From Arenicola marina (lineage: Eukaryota; Annelida; Polychaeta; Arenicolidae), in the NCBI GenBank assembly GCA_964019135.1, contig OZ025256.1, forward strand, positions 38,536,035 to 38,600,034: 64,000 nt of DNA. Direction: 5' to 3'. Positions 12,480 through 25,049 of the stretch are shown in pieces. A program made the position numbers and the translations under genes. The notes under the pieces were generated by a model that was given only the letters and a program-made list of their open reading frames with translations, was not told the origin of the DNA and ran no database searches. Each line of letters begins with the position of its first letter. Position 1 is the first letter of the stretch.

Positions 12480-12542
12480 CTCTGTAGCTCAGTAGATGCC
12501 ACACTGAGCTTCAAATCCATCGACCCTGATTCAATCATGCCT
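12480..12542 (+). repeat. Degraded tRNA-like sequence, possible SINE head
   Basis: ctgtagctcagtagatg resembles a tRNA A box and gattcaatcatg about 45 bases on resembles a decayed B box. No tail matching SINE families A or B could be followed. Probably an old tRNA-derived repeat. Confidence 0.35.
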
Positions 12543-12897
12543 TTACGATTCTCGCCATCTTCACCCTAGGATTGCTTAATACCTCATTGATGTCATTCTC
12601 GCAGATTTCACCAATACATGCATACATTCCATATGTAGGCCAGTACGCATGCGCTATGAGCGAACTAACGGCCACTTCCGCGAGGTTGCTGCAGGTAACA
12701 CATACTGCTTGGCATGTGCGGTGTTGACAGGCTGTGGAGAGTCACCATAGAAAGAAATGCAGCTTATATTTCTTGGATGTAGGCGTCCAGTGAGTACACG
12801 CTTAGCCCTAACGACAGGTCATCGACGCGACGATTGTGGTAAGCTATGTCGGCTTATAAAGTCATAAGCGCAAGTGTCATGAAACACATCTTGCTAC

Positions 12898-13275
12898 TTA
12901 AAGCAATATGTTCTGTAATTGGTATATTGTCAATTTCTTCTTTACGTCAAATTAGTATATTATGTGTTGAATTTAAATCCTGAAAGCCTGTGGGCTATCC
13001 GGAGAGAAGCAAATGTGTTCACCGGAGCAGACGTTGGTGGCCGGCTTTGTATCCCTGCGCGCCTGTTCGCTGTTCGGTATGCTATGTCATGTCGACAGCG
13101 GCTCGCTAGGACGTCCGCGCGGAATAAACTAGTCCGAGCAGTTTTATGCTGAAATTGTTGTTTTACAGAATCAACGAGATATGAAACATATATGCATCAT
13201 ACGTTTTAGATACTTTTAGTCTTGATTCTAAAATGTAAAATATCTAAGATGGCGCATGTAAGTAGGCTGCTTTAA
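12898..13275 (+). mobile_element. 378-bp dispersed repeat, copy 1 (MITE-like)
   Basis: Matches 43945-44312 in the same orientation along its length, including gaatttaaatcctgaaagcc, ggtggccggctttg, cgcctgttcgctgttcggta, gaaattgttgttttacag and aaaatctaagatggcgcatg-type blocks. This copy begins TTAAAGCA and ends TGCTTTAA, an 8-bp terminal inverted repeat. The short inverted ends and small size suggest a nonautonomous DNA transposon, but no transposase relative is in the window and no target duplication beyond a possible TTAA was seen. Confidence 0.7.
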
Positions 13276-15984
13276 ACCAACACAAAAGCTGCAAATCCAT
13301 CGTCTTTGGCAGACGGACGGGATGCCAACACTTATTTCTTGGAAGTAACAAGATTCACCTTCACACCACCAATGACATTTCGTTGTCGCAGGATGTGCAT
13401 TGGAACATCTGTTTTATCCTGTATACAGGAGACCTGGCCTGTAGTTTGACTTTCAGACAACGTGTTTGTGTGTTCGATTATATATTACTCTCGGAATTGC
13501 TCCAAACAACCTGCCTCAGTTTTTATTCACAAGAAGTATGAACACAGGGCATTATAGTTTATTAACAGAGCTTCATCACCCTAGGATAATGACAACTTGT
13601 CTGTGCAAGTGTGCAAAGGCGGTTAAATAGGGGAGTGTGTGTGGATGTGTGTGTGGGGGGGGGGGATGTAATGCGAATCCCACGGGTGTGGGGCGAACAT
13701 TGAAAATCCAAAATGGCCAAAGTCTGAACGAAAGTTACCGTATATTGGCAAAAAATGGGAAACCAATAATTATTCTCTTGATTGAGTTCAGAAATTTAAC
13801 CACCCCAATAATTTGTTTTGGTGTCACACGTTTCATACAATGTTATCCTCAATCTTCTACAAACGTCTTCACACTGATGAAATCACTGATGAAACTATTT
13901 CATCATCGCCCACTAAGAATGCAAGAGTTTGAGTGAAAGAATTACATGATTAGTACGTAACATACGTATTTAGGGAATACAGTTGGATATTTGTGTTCGT
14001 ATGATTTTTATGTAAGCTTACTGTAAAATCAGAAAAGTCAAAGGCTCAAACTTGTTTAATAATCTTTTCCTGCAAATAACGCAAAGATTTCATTCACCAA
14101 AAGTGTTTTGCTCTTTGCCAGCTCCTAAATAAATATAGTACTACGGCCAGGAGCAGTACAAAACATAGACCACCCTCGTCCAGGCCTCGAGGTATTCAGA
14201 ACATCTTAGTGGTCGGATTCCTAATCTAGAAATTGTATTTAATAGAAATTTGAACACTTTCCTAACCCAGAAAATCCACCTGCAGTCGTCTATTTTCAAC
14301 CTATAAACGCTCGAAAAATGTTACACCTAGCGTTAGGTAAATTTGCGCATGGTTTCTGAATACGGCCCTTTAAATTTATTATTCTACTTATGCATATGAT
14401 GACGTCATAGCTGTCCCTTAATCGATGCAAAACCATTACCTTGGTGTGAAAGAAAGAGTACATGACATCATTGTGACTGGCATGCATATATTTAGGTAGT
14501 AAGCTTACTCTCTAATGGCTGTCACACATGAATATATGACAAGGTATTTTTTCGCACCCCATGTAACAGTATTGGTAAACCGATACTAGGTCATAAACTA
14601 TACCCCGATGCAGTCATCAAATACACACGACTCCTTTGTTGGGAGACGGGAACAAAGCCAAGAATGACAGACGCTGATGTGCAGCTCTGTGGAGACATAA
14701 CAAAAGGTAGTGAATAGCGAGGTGAAATATACAGCGCTGTGCGGACTGCGTCCACCCAGACACGCCGTAGTGTTTACACCTGTCTCGTCTGGAGAAACGT
14801 CCTCTTCCGGTGTCTTGTTAGGTAGCATCTTGTACGCGGACGACATACGCAACGTTGTTTGCTGCCATAAAGCAGACACCTGCCTCCCTATCCCCCCGAC
14901 TGCACCTTCTCTCCGCCCCCTTATCCCCCCCCATCCAGCAGCGTGCCGCCGGCCATGAATAAGAGAAGACATAGCGATCTAATTCGGTGCCATGACCGAG
15001 GCTTTTGGCCGCCGACTCATCTTTAGATATTTATAACGATTTTCACCGGAACACGACGCAATAATGCATGCCGGTTTATTAATGGATCAAAATTAATGGA
15101 ACTCGCCTGTTTTACTCCATTACCAGTTGGACCTTTTGTCAGGTGCGAAAGACGAGGACTGCGGTTTAACCTGTATCACCTAGAAAAACGTTATATTCCG
15201 GGATATGTCAGCTTAAGTCCAGCTCCTAGTTGTAAATGGATATTGAGCCCAATATATTGCTCCATGAAAATAGAATACCCGGTAACATCATTCACGAGTT
15301 GCAAAACATCTTAGGATTATTCAAGGTACGATAAACTCAACACATCGAACACCTACTGGTTACATCGTTTCTCAAAAATACCAATTGATTAAGATTATTT
15401 ACATTAATCCTTCACCTGCCTATATTTAGCATGAAACCAGAACATGCATCTACCTCACTAAAATTTTAGCTGATGCCCGCGTTTGTTCTAATTTCGTGAC
15501 TAAAACTTGTCAGAAATACCAAACTATGAGCCATATATTTTGCACAACCACCCAACTTGCTTCAATATTCACTCCTCCTCTACATGCGTTATATGTTACT
15601 TGTACGCATTAATTTACCCAGAAGCTCGCTTTAATTGTTCACATCATAAATTGGAAAATAATATAATCAATAATCAGATAGATAGCTTTATGAATCATTC
15701 ATTAGAACTGGTACCTGTGTGTCTATCAATTATTAATTAAAATGGTTGACGTAATAGTTAAATGATTAACATAATCGTTAAATGATTGACATAATAGTTA
15801 AATTGTTGATTTACTAGAATACAACTTAAGTTTTTTTATTATTCGAAATGATGAAACATCGGAATACGTTTGCAATGATTATTGGTGTACAATGAGTATT
15901 TGTCCCAAATATCCCGAATGTCAATGGACGTGTTCATTAGAGCTTACCTGACTTAATACTCTATTATTTCTTACATGTTTTCAG
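13276..15984. other. Intergenic or intronic, no gene recognised
   Basis: AT-rich DNA with a few simple-sequence patches (poly-G near 13658) and one TGACGTCA (14400). No supported gene. Confidence 0.45.
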
Positions 15985-16205
15985 GAAGATTAGGAACATC
16001 TACAAAGACCCAAGAACGCTGCTGTCCCATCACCTTGATCTATGAGGGTTACGACGCGATTCAATGTGAACACCACAGTGTACTGCGTTTAACCTGTGTG
16101 TTCATACCGACATTTACATCAAACATGGCGGCCCCAGCAGGGACACCGTCCACCCCGCAGCAGGATACCGGCCCGCAGACAAACGGGTGGGAGAACTTCT
16201 CTGTG
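15985..16205 (+). CDS. Candidate exon with a translation start; product unknown
   Basis: A pyrimidine-rich stretch ending atgttttcag (acceptor AG at 15983-15984) and a donor gtaagc at 16206 enclose 221 bases. Inside is an ATG at 16125 in a good context (aaacATGgc), followed by 27 codons beginning MAAPAGTPSTPQQ and ending WENFSV, with the exon ending in phase 0. The frame is also open upstream of the ATG back to the acceptor. I do not recognise the protein. It could be the first coding exon of an unidentified gene or a chance combination. Phase 0 does not join directly to the calmodulin-like exon at 33287, which starts in phase 1. Confidence 0.4.
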
Positions 16206-17435
16206 GTAAGCCACGTTACCATGGCGTTGAAAAAGACAAGTGTTACGTCATATTAACAAAGGTTCAGTTAAGGTTTAACCATGGAATGGTGTGACGACGC
16301 GCTAATGGCGGAATGGGAAAGGATGGAAATGTCTGTTGGGTTTCATTTAAACATTTAACTTCTCAAATCTTATATTGTTAACCAAAAGTTAACTAAAAGT
16401 AGTTCCTGACTATGCCTTAGTTTGTCTACAACCCCCGTGTGGGTTCTTGGATAATATTGTGTTAAGGTGGGTGTCCCCTTGTTAATGAAGGAACGCAGAG
16501 GTATAGAACAGGTGAGGCAGGTTGGATGAGCGACATGTCTTTTCTTCAAGGGACATGCACTTTTTTGGAAGACTGTATTTCTGGCCAGAGACGTCACGCA
16601 AGCCACCAGCACACTTTTTATTTCGCCACTTTGGGAACGATTGTTGGGTCAACAAACATTACCTATTATTTATCACCTACAATAAGTTTATTTGCATACA
16701 TTAAGAAGATAATTACATTTCATTGTAATTAGAAACCTTTAAAACGTTTCTCATGAAACATTTGGCTGTAAGTATTAGATTTAAGTGTTTTGGGCACGTT
16801 TTGGCACATGAAAGATAGACTGAGCCTAGACACATCGAGGGGCCATGAGGCTGGAAGTTGAGGGAACTGAGTGCTCCAGTCGTGAGGGTTAGGGGTGAGA
16901 GAGGAACAATATCGACCTACTTACGTCTATTTATACTCAGCCATTCTGGCGAGAGATGGTGGGGGTCAGTCACTTGATCACACACGATACGCCATACCAC
17001 AAAGGGCTTTGTGGCTCTGCTATATACCTTCTCATACGGCATGTGTGGAGCGGGCAGAGATGTGACTGAGATGTAAACCCTGTCGACCCCCGCGAGTGGG
17101 AACACCACCCGGACATGGGACTACGGGGAGGGTGGAGGGTGGGGGGGGGGGGGGGGTGGCCAACCCACCCACCGGGCCCCGCGTTCTCACAGCATCACCG
17201 CCCACTCATCCCGCCCTCTGGTACTCTTAGCACCCCCTCTCACTTACCGCGCTCCCGGGCAGTCTTGACACCCCCGCGCCTCCGCCCACGGGTACTCATA
17301 ACCCCCGCCCCCCCCCCGCCCCCGAGCCCGGTACTTATGACAACCCCACCCTCGATGCCTTCTTCGTATGTCTGTATTATCGAGGTCATTCTCATCATTC
17401 TCGATGGCTGGCTAATGCTGCGGGCCCTTGCGGCA
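16206..17435. other. No gene recognised; C/G-rich patch at the right
   Basis: If the exon at 15985 is real, this is the start of its intron. It includes poly-G at about 17141-17157 and a C-rich patch to about 17345. No supported exon. Confidence 0.4.
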
Positions 17436-17439
17436 CGAA

Positions 17440-20400
17440 CACACACCAACGCCAAGGCGAGAGTCACCAGGCTACTTCTGGCGGCCAAGGCCCTAGCCAC
17501 CAGGCTACTTCTGGCGGCCAAGGCCCTAGCCACCAGGCTACTTCTGGCGGCCAAGGCCCTAGCCACCAGGCTACTTCTGGCGGCCAAGGCCCTAGCCACC
17601 AGGCTACTTCTGGCGGCCAAGGCCCTAGCGACCAGGCTACTTCTGGCGGCCAAGGCCCTAGCCACCAGGCTACTTGTGGCGGCCAAGGCCCAAGCCACCA
17701 GGCTACTTGTGGCGGCCAAGGCCCTAGCCACCAGGCTACTTCTGGCGGCCAAGGCCCTAGCGACCAGGCTACTTCTGGCGGCCAAGGCCCTAGCCACCAG
17801 GCTACTTCTGGCGGCCAAGGCCCTAGCCACCAGGCTATTTCTGGCTGCCAAGGCCCTAGCCACCAGGGTACTTCTGGCGGCCAAGGCCTAAGCGACCAGG
17901 CTACTTCTGGCGGCCAAGGCCCTAGCCACCAGGCTATTTCTGGCGGCCAAGGCCCTAGCCACCAGGGTACTTCTGGCGGCCAAGGCCCTAGCCACCAGGG
18001 TACTTCTGGCGGCCAAGGCCCTAGCGACCAGGCTACTTCTGGCGGCCAAGGCCTAAGCGACCAGGCTACTTGTGGCGGCCAAGGGCCTAGCCACCAGGCT
18101 ACTTCTGGCGGCCAAGGCCCTAGCGACCAGGCTACTTCTGGCGGCCAAGGCCTAAGCGACCAGGCTACTTGTGGCGGCCAAGGGCCTAGCCACCAGGCTA
18201 CTTCTGGCGGCCAAGGCCCTAGCGACCAGGCTACTTCTGGCGGCCAAGGCCTAAGCGACCAGGCTACTTGTGGCGGCCAAGGGCCTAGTCACCAGGCTAC
18301 TTCTGGCGGCCAAGGCCCTAGCGACCAGGCTACTTCTGGCGGCCAAGCCTTAGCCACCAGGCTACTTCTGGCGGCCAAGGCCCTAGCGACCAGGCTACTT
18401 CTGGCGGCCAAGGCCCTAGCCACCAGGCTACTTGTGGCGGCCAAGGCCCAAGCCACCAGGCTACTTGTGGCGGCCAAGGCCCTAGCCACCAGGCTACTTC
18501 TGGCGGCCAAGGCCCTAGCGACCAGGCTACTTCTGGCGGCCAAGGCCCTAGCCACCAGGCTACTTCTGGCGGCCAAGGCCCTAGCCACCAGGCTATTTCT
18601 GGCTGCCAAGGCCCTAGCCACCAGGGTACTTCTGGCGGCCAAGGCCTAAGCGACCAGGCTACTTCTGGCGGCCAAGGCCCTAGCCACCAGGCTATTTCTG
18701 GCGGCCAAGGCCCTAGCCACCAGGGTACTTCTGGCGGCCAAGGCCCTAGCCACCAGGGTACTTCTGGCGGCCAAGGCCCTAGCGACCAGGCTACTTCTGG
18801 CGGCCAAGGCCTAAGCGACCAGGCTACTTGTGGCGGCCAAGGGCCTAGCCACCAGGCTACTTCTGGCGGCCAAGGCCCTAGCCACCAGGCTACTTCTGGC
18901 GGCCAAGGCCCAAGCCACCGGGCTATTTGGGCGGCCAAGGCCCAAGCCACCAGGCTACTTCTGGCGGCCAAGGCCCCAGCGACCAGGCTACTTGTGGCGG
19001 CCAAGGCCCAATCCACCGGGCTACTTCTGGCGGCCAAGGCCCTAGCCACCGGGCTACTTCTGGCGGCCAAGCCTTAGCCACCAGGCTACTTCTGGCGGCC
19101 AAGGCCCTAGCCACCAGGGTACTTCTGGCGGCCAAGGCCCTAGCCACCAGGGTACTTCTGGCGGCCAAGGCCCTAGCGACCAGGCTACTTCTGGTGGCCA
19201 GGGCCTAAGCGACCAGGCTACTTGTGGCGGCCAAGGCCCTAGCCACCAGGCTACTTCTGGCGGCCAAGGCCCTAGCCAGCAGGCTACTTCTGGCGGCCAA
19301 GGCCCAAGCCACCGGGCTATTTGGGCGGCCAAGACCCAAACCACCAGGCTACTTCTGGCGGCCAAGGCCCTAGCGACCAGGGTACTTCTGGCGGCCAAAG
19401 CCCTAGCGACCAGGCTACTTCTGGCGGCCAAGGCCTAAGCCACCAGGCTACTTGTGGCGGCCAAGGTCCTAGCCACCAGGCTACTTCTGGCGGCCAAGGC
19501 CCTAGCCACCAGGCTACTTCTGGCGGCCAAGGCCCAAGCCACCGGGCTGTTTGGGCGACCAAGACCCAAGCCGCCAGGCTACTTCTGGCGGCCAAGGCCC
19601 TAGCGACCAGGCTACTTCTGGCGGCCAAGGCCTAAGCGACCAGGCTACTTGTGGCGGCCAAGGTCCTAGCCACCTGGCTACTTCTGGCGGCCAAGGCCCT
19701 AGCCACCAGGCTACTTCTGGCAGCCCAGGCCCAAGCCACCGGGCTATTTGGGCGGCCAAGGCCCAAGCCACCAGACTACTTCTGGCGGCCAAGGCCCTAG
19801 CAACCAGGCTACTTGTGGCGGCCAAGGCCCAATCCACCGGGCTACTTCTGGCGGCCAAGGCCCTAGCCACCAGGCTACTTCTGGCGGCCAAGCCTTAGCC
19901 ACCAGGCTACTTCTGGCGGCCAAGGCCCTAGCCACCAGGCTATTTCTGGCGGCCAAGGCCCTAGCCACCAGGGTACTTCTGGCGGCCAAGGCCCTAGCGA
20001 CCAGGCTACTTGTGGCGGCCAAGGCCCTAGCCACCAGGCTATTTCTGGCGGCCAAGGCCCTAGCCACCAGGGTACTTCTGGCGGCCAAGGCCCTATCGGC
20101 CAGGCTACTTCTGGCGGCCAAGGCCCTAGCCACCAGGCTATTTCTGGCGGCCAAGGCCCTAGCGACCAGGCTACTTCTGGCGGCCAAGGCCTAAGCGACC
20201 AGGCTACTTGTGGCGGCCAAGGCCCTAGCCACCAGGCTACTTCTGGCGGCCAAGGCACTAGCCACCAGACTACTTCTGGCGGCCAAGGCCCAAGCCACGG
20301 GGCTACTTCTGGCGGCCAAGGCCCAAGCCACCGGGCTATTTGGGCGGCCAAGGCCCAAGCCACCAGGCTACTTCTGGCGGCCAAGGTCCTAGCGACCAGG

Positions 20401-20660
20401 CTACTTCTGCCCGCCAAGGCCCAAGCCACCGGGCTACTTTTGGCGGCCAAGGCCCAAGCCACCAGGGTGCTTCTGGTGGCAAAGACCCAAGCCACCAGGC
20501 TACTTCTGGCGGCCAAGGCCCAAGCCACCGGGCTACTTTTGGCGGCCAAGGCCCTAGCCACCAGGGTACTTCCGGTTGCCAAGACCCAAGCCACCTGGCT
20601 ACTTCTGGCGGCCAAGGCCCAAGCGACCATGCTACTTCTGGCAACCAAGACCTGGCAAGA
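17440..20660. repeat. Large minisatellite, 33-bp unit, about 97 copies
   Basis: The unit is ggcggccaaggccctagcca plus ccaggctacttct, with recurring variants (gcgaccag, tacttgtgg, ctatttctgg, ccaccgggctatttggg). Blocks of several units recur in the same order (for example around 18927, 19320, 19550, 19748 and 20340), so there is higher-order structure. All frames are open over long stretches because 33 is a multiple of three. Translations include GGQGPSHQATS and AAKALATRLLL on +. Indels break every frame repeatedly, so I do not call a gene. Confidence 0.95.
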
Positions 20661-21295
20661 AAGACCTGACAACCAAGATCTGTCGCCCGATAGTTAGGTC
20701 AACGTCCCTTCCGCTCGCGAAGTCAGCTCGCCCTGCTACGACCTTGGCCCCCCCACGTTCCAAATAATTGATGATTCAGCTAATTGGTGGCCGCCAGTTC
20801 GTGAGCTGATGACGAGTTGTGACCTTTTAGACAGGTCTGAAGCGCACTCCCGCCCCCTCCCTCCCCACCCCTTGGTGGCCTGGCCGCTGGACGTCCAGTA
20901 ATGCCTGAGAGAGTCGGTGTCCTTATGAAAGAAATAGTAAAGAAATATAGCGGATATGTTTCATGAAAAGACCCGTTCGGAACTAAACTATTCAGTTGGC
21001 CCGAAACTGTTATTTTCCATATAAACCAACACAGTGTCTTGAAGGGGGTGGGGAGGCCAGTGTCTAGTGTCAATTTTTAAAAATTCTCAGTGTCGCATGT
21101 CGATCTTTCACGACGTTCAGGGCCGTTTTTTCTAAAAACATCTGTGTCGATGTCGCTTTTTTCGATACTAAGTGTCGGAATTTGGGGGTCAATGGTAAAT
21201 GTCGATGTTTCAAATATGTTTGTGTCGCGTGTCGCCATTTACCCCTTCTAGACCCCTCTAGGGGGGCTCCGTCCCTCCTCTCGCACCGCGTCTCT

Positions 21296-21475
21296 CGGCC
21301 GGGCGCAAATTTCAAGATTCTTGAAGAAATGACCAATTGAAAAAGGAATAAGAGTTTCGGGCATTAGTTTGTAAAATTCCGCTGGCGTATTTGTTTTATC
21401 AAGTTGTATGTCTTGACGAACAGAGGTAGAACGGAACCCCTAGCGGCGAGAGTTGAAGGCAGAGATTAGTTACGC
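21296..21475 (+). repeat. Dispersed repeat segment shared with 27748-28120
   Basis: caaatttcaagattcttgaa (21306-21325) and a later block aaggcagaga are shared, in order and orientation, with 27748-28120. The spacing differs, so one or both copies carry indels. It lies directly after a gtgtcg-rich stretch (21090-21240). Identity of the repeat is unknown. Confidence 0.55.
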
Positions 21476-21524
21476 TTATACTTTTTATCAAAGGAGACAA
21501 GTACTTCTAACACCGCTTCCGTCC

Positions 21525-21785
21525 GCACCCAGGGTACTGATGACACCCCCACCCTGACCCTGGGGTATTTAAAACACCACCCCCACCTCACCCCCGGGTC
21601 CTTATGACACCCCCACCCCGACCCTGGGGTACTTATAGCACCACCCCGATCTCGCCTCAGGGTACTTATGACACCCCCACCCCGACCCCGGGGTACTTAT
21701 AGCACCAACCCCACCTAGCCTCAGGGTACTCATGACAACCCCACCCCGACCCCGGGTGCACTTATAACACCACTTTTGCCCTGGT
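21525..21785. repeat. C-rich tandem repeat, unit about 30 and 60 bp
   Basis: Repeats of the type gggtacttatgacaccccca and ccccgaccctgg, alternating with a form containing tatagcaccacccc. Five to six imperfect units. A similar phrase also occurs once or twice around 17310-17345. Confidence 0.8.
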
Positions 21786-21789
21786 GTCA

Positions 21790-24700
21790 AAATATATTAA
21801 TGAAACTATCCATTAATTTCGCATTGCATATAATATAAACTAGTATTATTGGGGAGACAATTATATTTCTTAATTGAACTGATCCTTCAAACACATCATT
21901 GTACAATGGCTGTTAACATTAATTGTTTACATTATCCGTGGCCAAGTGAAGGCCGGGTTTCTACATTACCCGCTTACTTCGCATCGTTACCTACTTTACT
22001 CTCACAGTACAGCCTCGGCTCACCTCTGTCATTAATCCTTTATGTGTATATAATGCACGACGAGTATCTGGATCCTCTACCGATCTTATATGACTATCAT
22101 TTGATATTACTAATCAAGTATTTAAATTCGAGATTGAGATACTAGTAGAGTAACTATGGCCAATAAGTAAATACATATGTTACAGTAATTATTTCATTCC
22201 ATTGCCCCAGTCCGTGCCGTACACTATGTGCTGCCCTCTACTGGCATCGCCATTGACTCACCCACGCGAAGACGCCTATGCTTAGTATGCATGGATGACG
22301 TCATCAACAGATACCTCTACTGTACCATGATGTCCTATGGCATTCCGTACCGATATGGAAATCCTGATAATGAATATGTAGACCCTGTGTCCGCCACGTG
22401 TTGTGAGCAACCCGTTCACAAATATGCATTTGTCATTGCAGTTGGACCAGTTGACCGACGAGGAAGTTCAGGGTCAGTATCAGCCTGTTTACTACTACTA
22501 ATATTACCGGTGTTGTGAATCCCCGGAGAACTAGGTTAATCTCGTAATTAACTTGAATGGGATGGATCAGTCTCTCGCTGGTAGAGGGCGTGACTGCGAC
22601 GTCCCCTTCCCTCATTAGTAAGCAAGAGGCCTCCTCTGGCGTGAGACGAGTACCCGGGGGACAGGTACAGGCATGTTTCGGAGAGGGTAGGGTGACACTC
22701 TCTCCCCTATCACATCACATCTCGTCGAGGGGGGGCAGGGGTGCTGGGGGTGGGGGGTCAGGGTGAAGTGGCAGTCATATCCACGGAGGCGCGAAGGCTA
22801 TCGCTTGGTCTTTGAAAACCAACATCAATGGCGCATTAATTCTACATCCGTCGGTACCTCCCCCCCCCCCCCGCCTCCCCCTTCCCCCTTCAGCAGCCGG
22901 GGCCTCAGGCCTGGGGTCCTTGACCACTGCTGATGAAGATCACAGCTACACCATCCTGTGCTGGTATAAGCCATAGCACTTGCTATATAAGGCAATCTAA
23001 GTGGCCTCTGTCCGCCCAGTGGACTCACGCACCGACCTCCACGGTCAAATTGCTATCGATTGTGCGATTTACGATTCGGTGGATGATGAAAGCAAACACG
23101 GGGAGGTGGGGGTGGTGGTGGGGGGGGGGGGAGAAAGCTGACAGGTATAATCACCATTTCACAGGTAGAGGTGAGAGGTTGGGGCGGCCTCGCCTCCCCG
23201 GGACTGGACCATTGTGATTAACCTGGATGGGATGATAGGTGGCTGCAGCGACGGACGACCCATCATCCCAGGCGATCATCATCTGAGGCCGCCCCGGCCC
23301 TGCGATCGGCACTGGAATTAATATGGGACTCTGCCATTGTGGGAGGCCTGATCCACTCTCCCCAGCATGTAAGCCGCCAACAGCAGCGCGCGGAGGGGTG
23401 TGTGGGGGTGGGGATGTGGTGGTAGAGGTCGGAGGGGGGATAGGGTGGGGTGATCGAGGTCGGAGAGGGGGTGGGGGGGTGGCGGCCACTGACAACTGGA
23501 GAATTGATCGCGATCCTGCCGTTTGTTGTCTCCTCGACATTTCAGGGGATATTTCACGGGGGTGCTTGGTCGTGGACGGGTGGTAGAGGGATGGGGGAGG
23601 GGGGGGGAGCGACGGTTGGCCGTGGAGTTGTGGGTCGTGCGTGGGAGAGTGGTAGATGAGAAGGAGGAGGGGAGAGTTGCAGAAAAAACGAGGGGGTGCT
23701 TAGCCGTGGCATCAGGTCGTGATAGGGTGAGAGAGGGAGGGTGGAGAGGAGGGGGAGGAGCGGAGAGGAGGAGAAGGGTGATTGGGTCAGGGAGGGAGGG
23801 AGGGAGGGGGGTGTCCTGTGTCACTGTGCTGCGGGTTCGACAGCAACAATACAGAGAGGATCACACCGAGTGCCGCCCAGGGCACCAGCGGCCACTACAG
23901 GGACCTGACGAGACAAGTTTTTCCTTTCCCCTCGTCGGCCGCTGGGAGAGGCGGGGGGGGGGGGGGGGCGGGGGGTGGCGGTAGGCGGGAGGCGGGAGGG
24001 TGGGATGGGGGCTTGATCAGGGGGTTGGACCCCTGCGCCGGGATAGGGTCGCTCATGGCCGCTCGATAGCCTCCACATCCGGCCAGAGCCGCTGCCAGGT
24101 CGGTCGGACCAGCCGCCGCCGACCCCTGTCGCCGCTCCCGGGCTCGTGTGTGATCCCTGCTGGTGGGGGGGGGGGGCTGCGCCCCTCCCTCCCTCTCGGC
24201 GCCGGTAACCAGGAAGTAGGAGGGACGAGGGATGGGGGCTGACGGGTGGGTTTGCTGGCCCAGGAGGGGGGGGGAGGGGTGGCTGCGCTAGGACACGACC
24301 CCGCGGGCGCTGGGCTCCGGACCTTCAGGGTATAACAATCAGGATGCCCCTCGACAACTGCCCCTCAAGGAAACACGAGAGGCCGCAGTGACTTCCAGCG
24401 TGCCGCCAGAATGCCACGGCTCCGCCCTAATGGGTCACTACAATGTGAGGTCTGCCGGCGCCGATGGATGTCATACATCATCTTACTTCCTTATTTCTGG
24501 CATCCGCGGTGTCTGTCAGGAGGTGGCGCCTGTCTACAGGCAGACGGTGGCGCGCCTGTCTACAGGCAGACGGTAGCACTCCTGTAAAATGACGAGGTTT
24601 CAAGTTTTCGAGTGTGTCAGTTTATTTTGATAAATTGTTGACTAACCGGATGATTTGTTGATGTAATTACCTTCATGCCATCCGAATTGAATGCTGGCGA

Positions 24701-25049
24701 GTGTTCGAAGCTTCCCACATCACCCACGGTTCCCCCCCGCCCCCCGCATCACCCCCCCCCCCCGCATCACCCCCCCCCCCCCATCCACCCTTATAGCCCT
24801 ATGTTTGTGCAGGATACAAATGGCTCTGATCTTGACTTCTCCTTTGAACTTCCCTTGACCTCTGTCTTGACCTCTCCATTGACCTTTCCCTTGACCTCTG
24901 TCTTGACCTCTCTCGTTGACTTGGTATGACTTGAGCGTACATGTATAACTATAAGTCACACATAAATGTCCTTCTCATATCAATCAATCACAGAACGGTG
25001 CACGCCAGATCGTGTTAGCGTTGGAGCAACGACTCAAAGGGGTTGACGG
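21790..25049. other. Gene-poor stretch with a G-run-rich core (22720-24300)
   Basis: No supported gene. From 22720 to 24300 the + strand carries many runs of 5 to 13 guanines, which open long artefactual frames on both strands (Gly/Arg-rich or Pro-rich). Many four-run groups fit the G-quadruplex pattern. A short duplicated hairpin-like phrase (cctgtctacaggcagacggt) lies at about 24528-24575. Confidence 0.5.

Noticed and set aside
12919..13152. Small frame similar to one at 44006-44239
   Set aside because: The similarity is due to the shared dispersed repeat; the frames diverge after indels, and there is no sign of coding constraint.
17240..20672. Many Ala/Leu/Arg- or Trp/Pro-rich open frames
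   Set aside because: All lie in the 33-bp array and change frame with each indel.
23318..24078. Pro-rich and Gly-rich frames on both strands
   Set aside because: Compositional artefacts of the G-run region; no domain and no splice borders.
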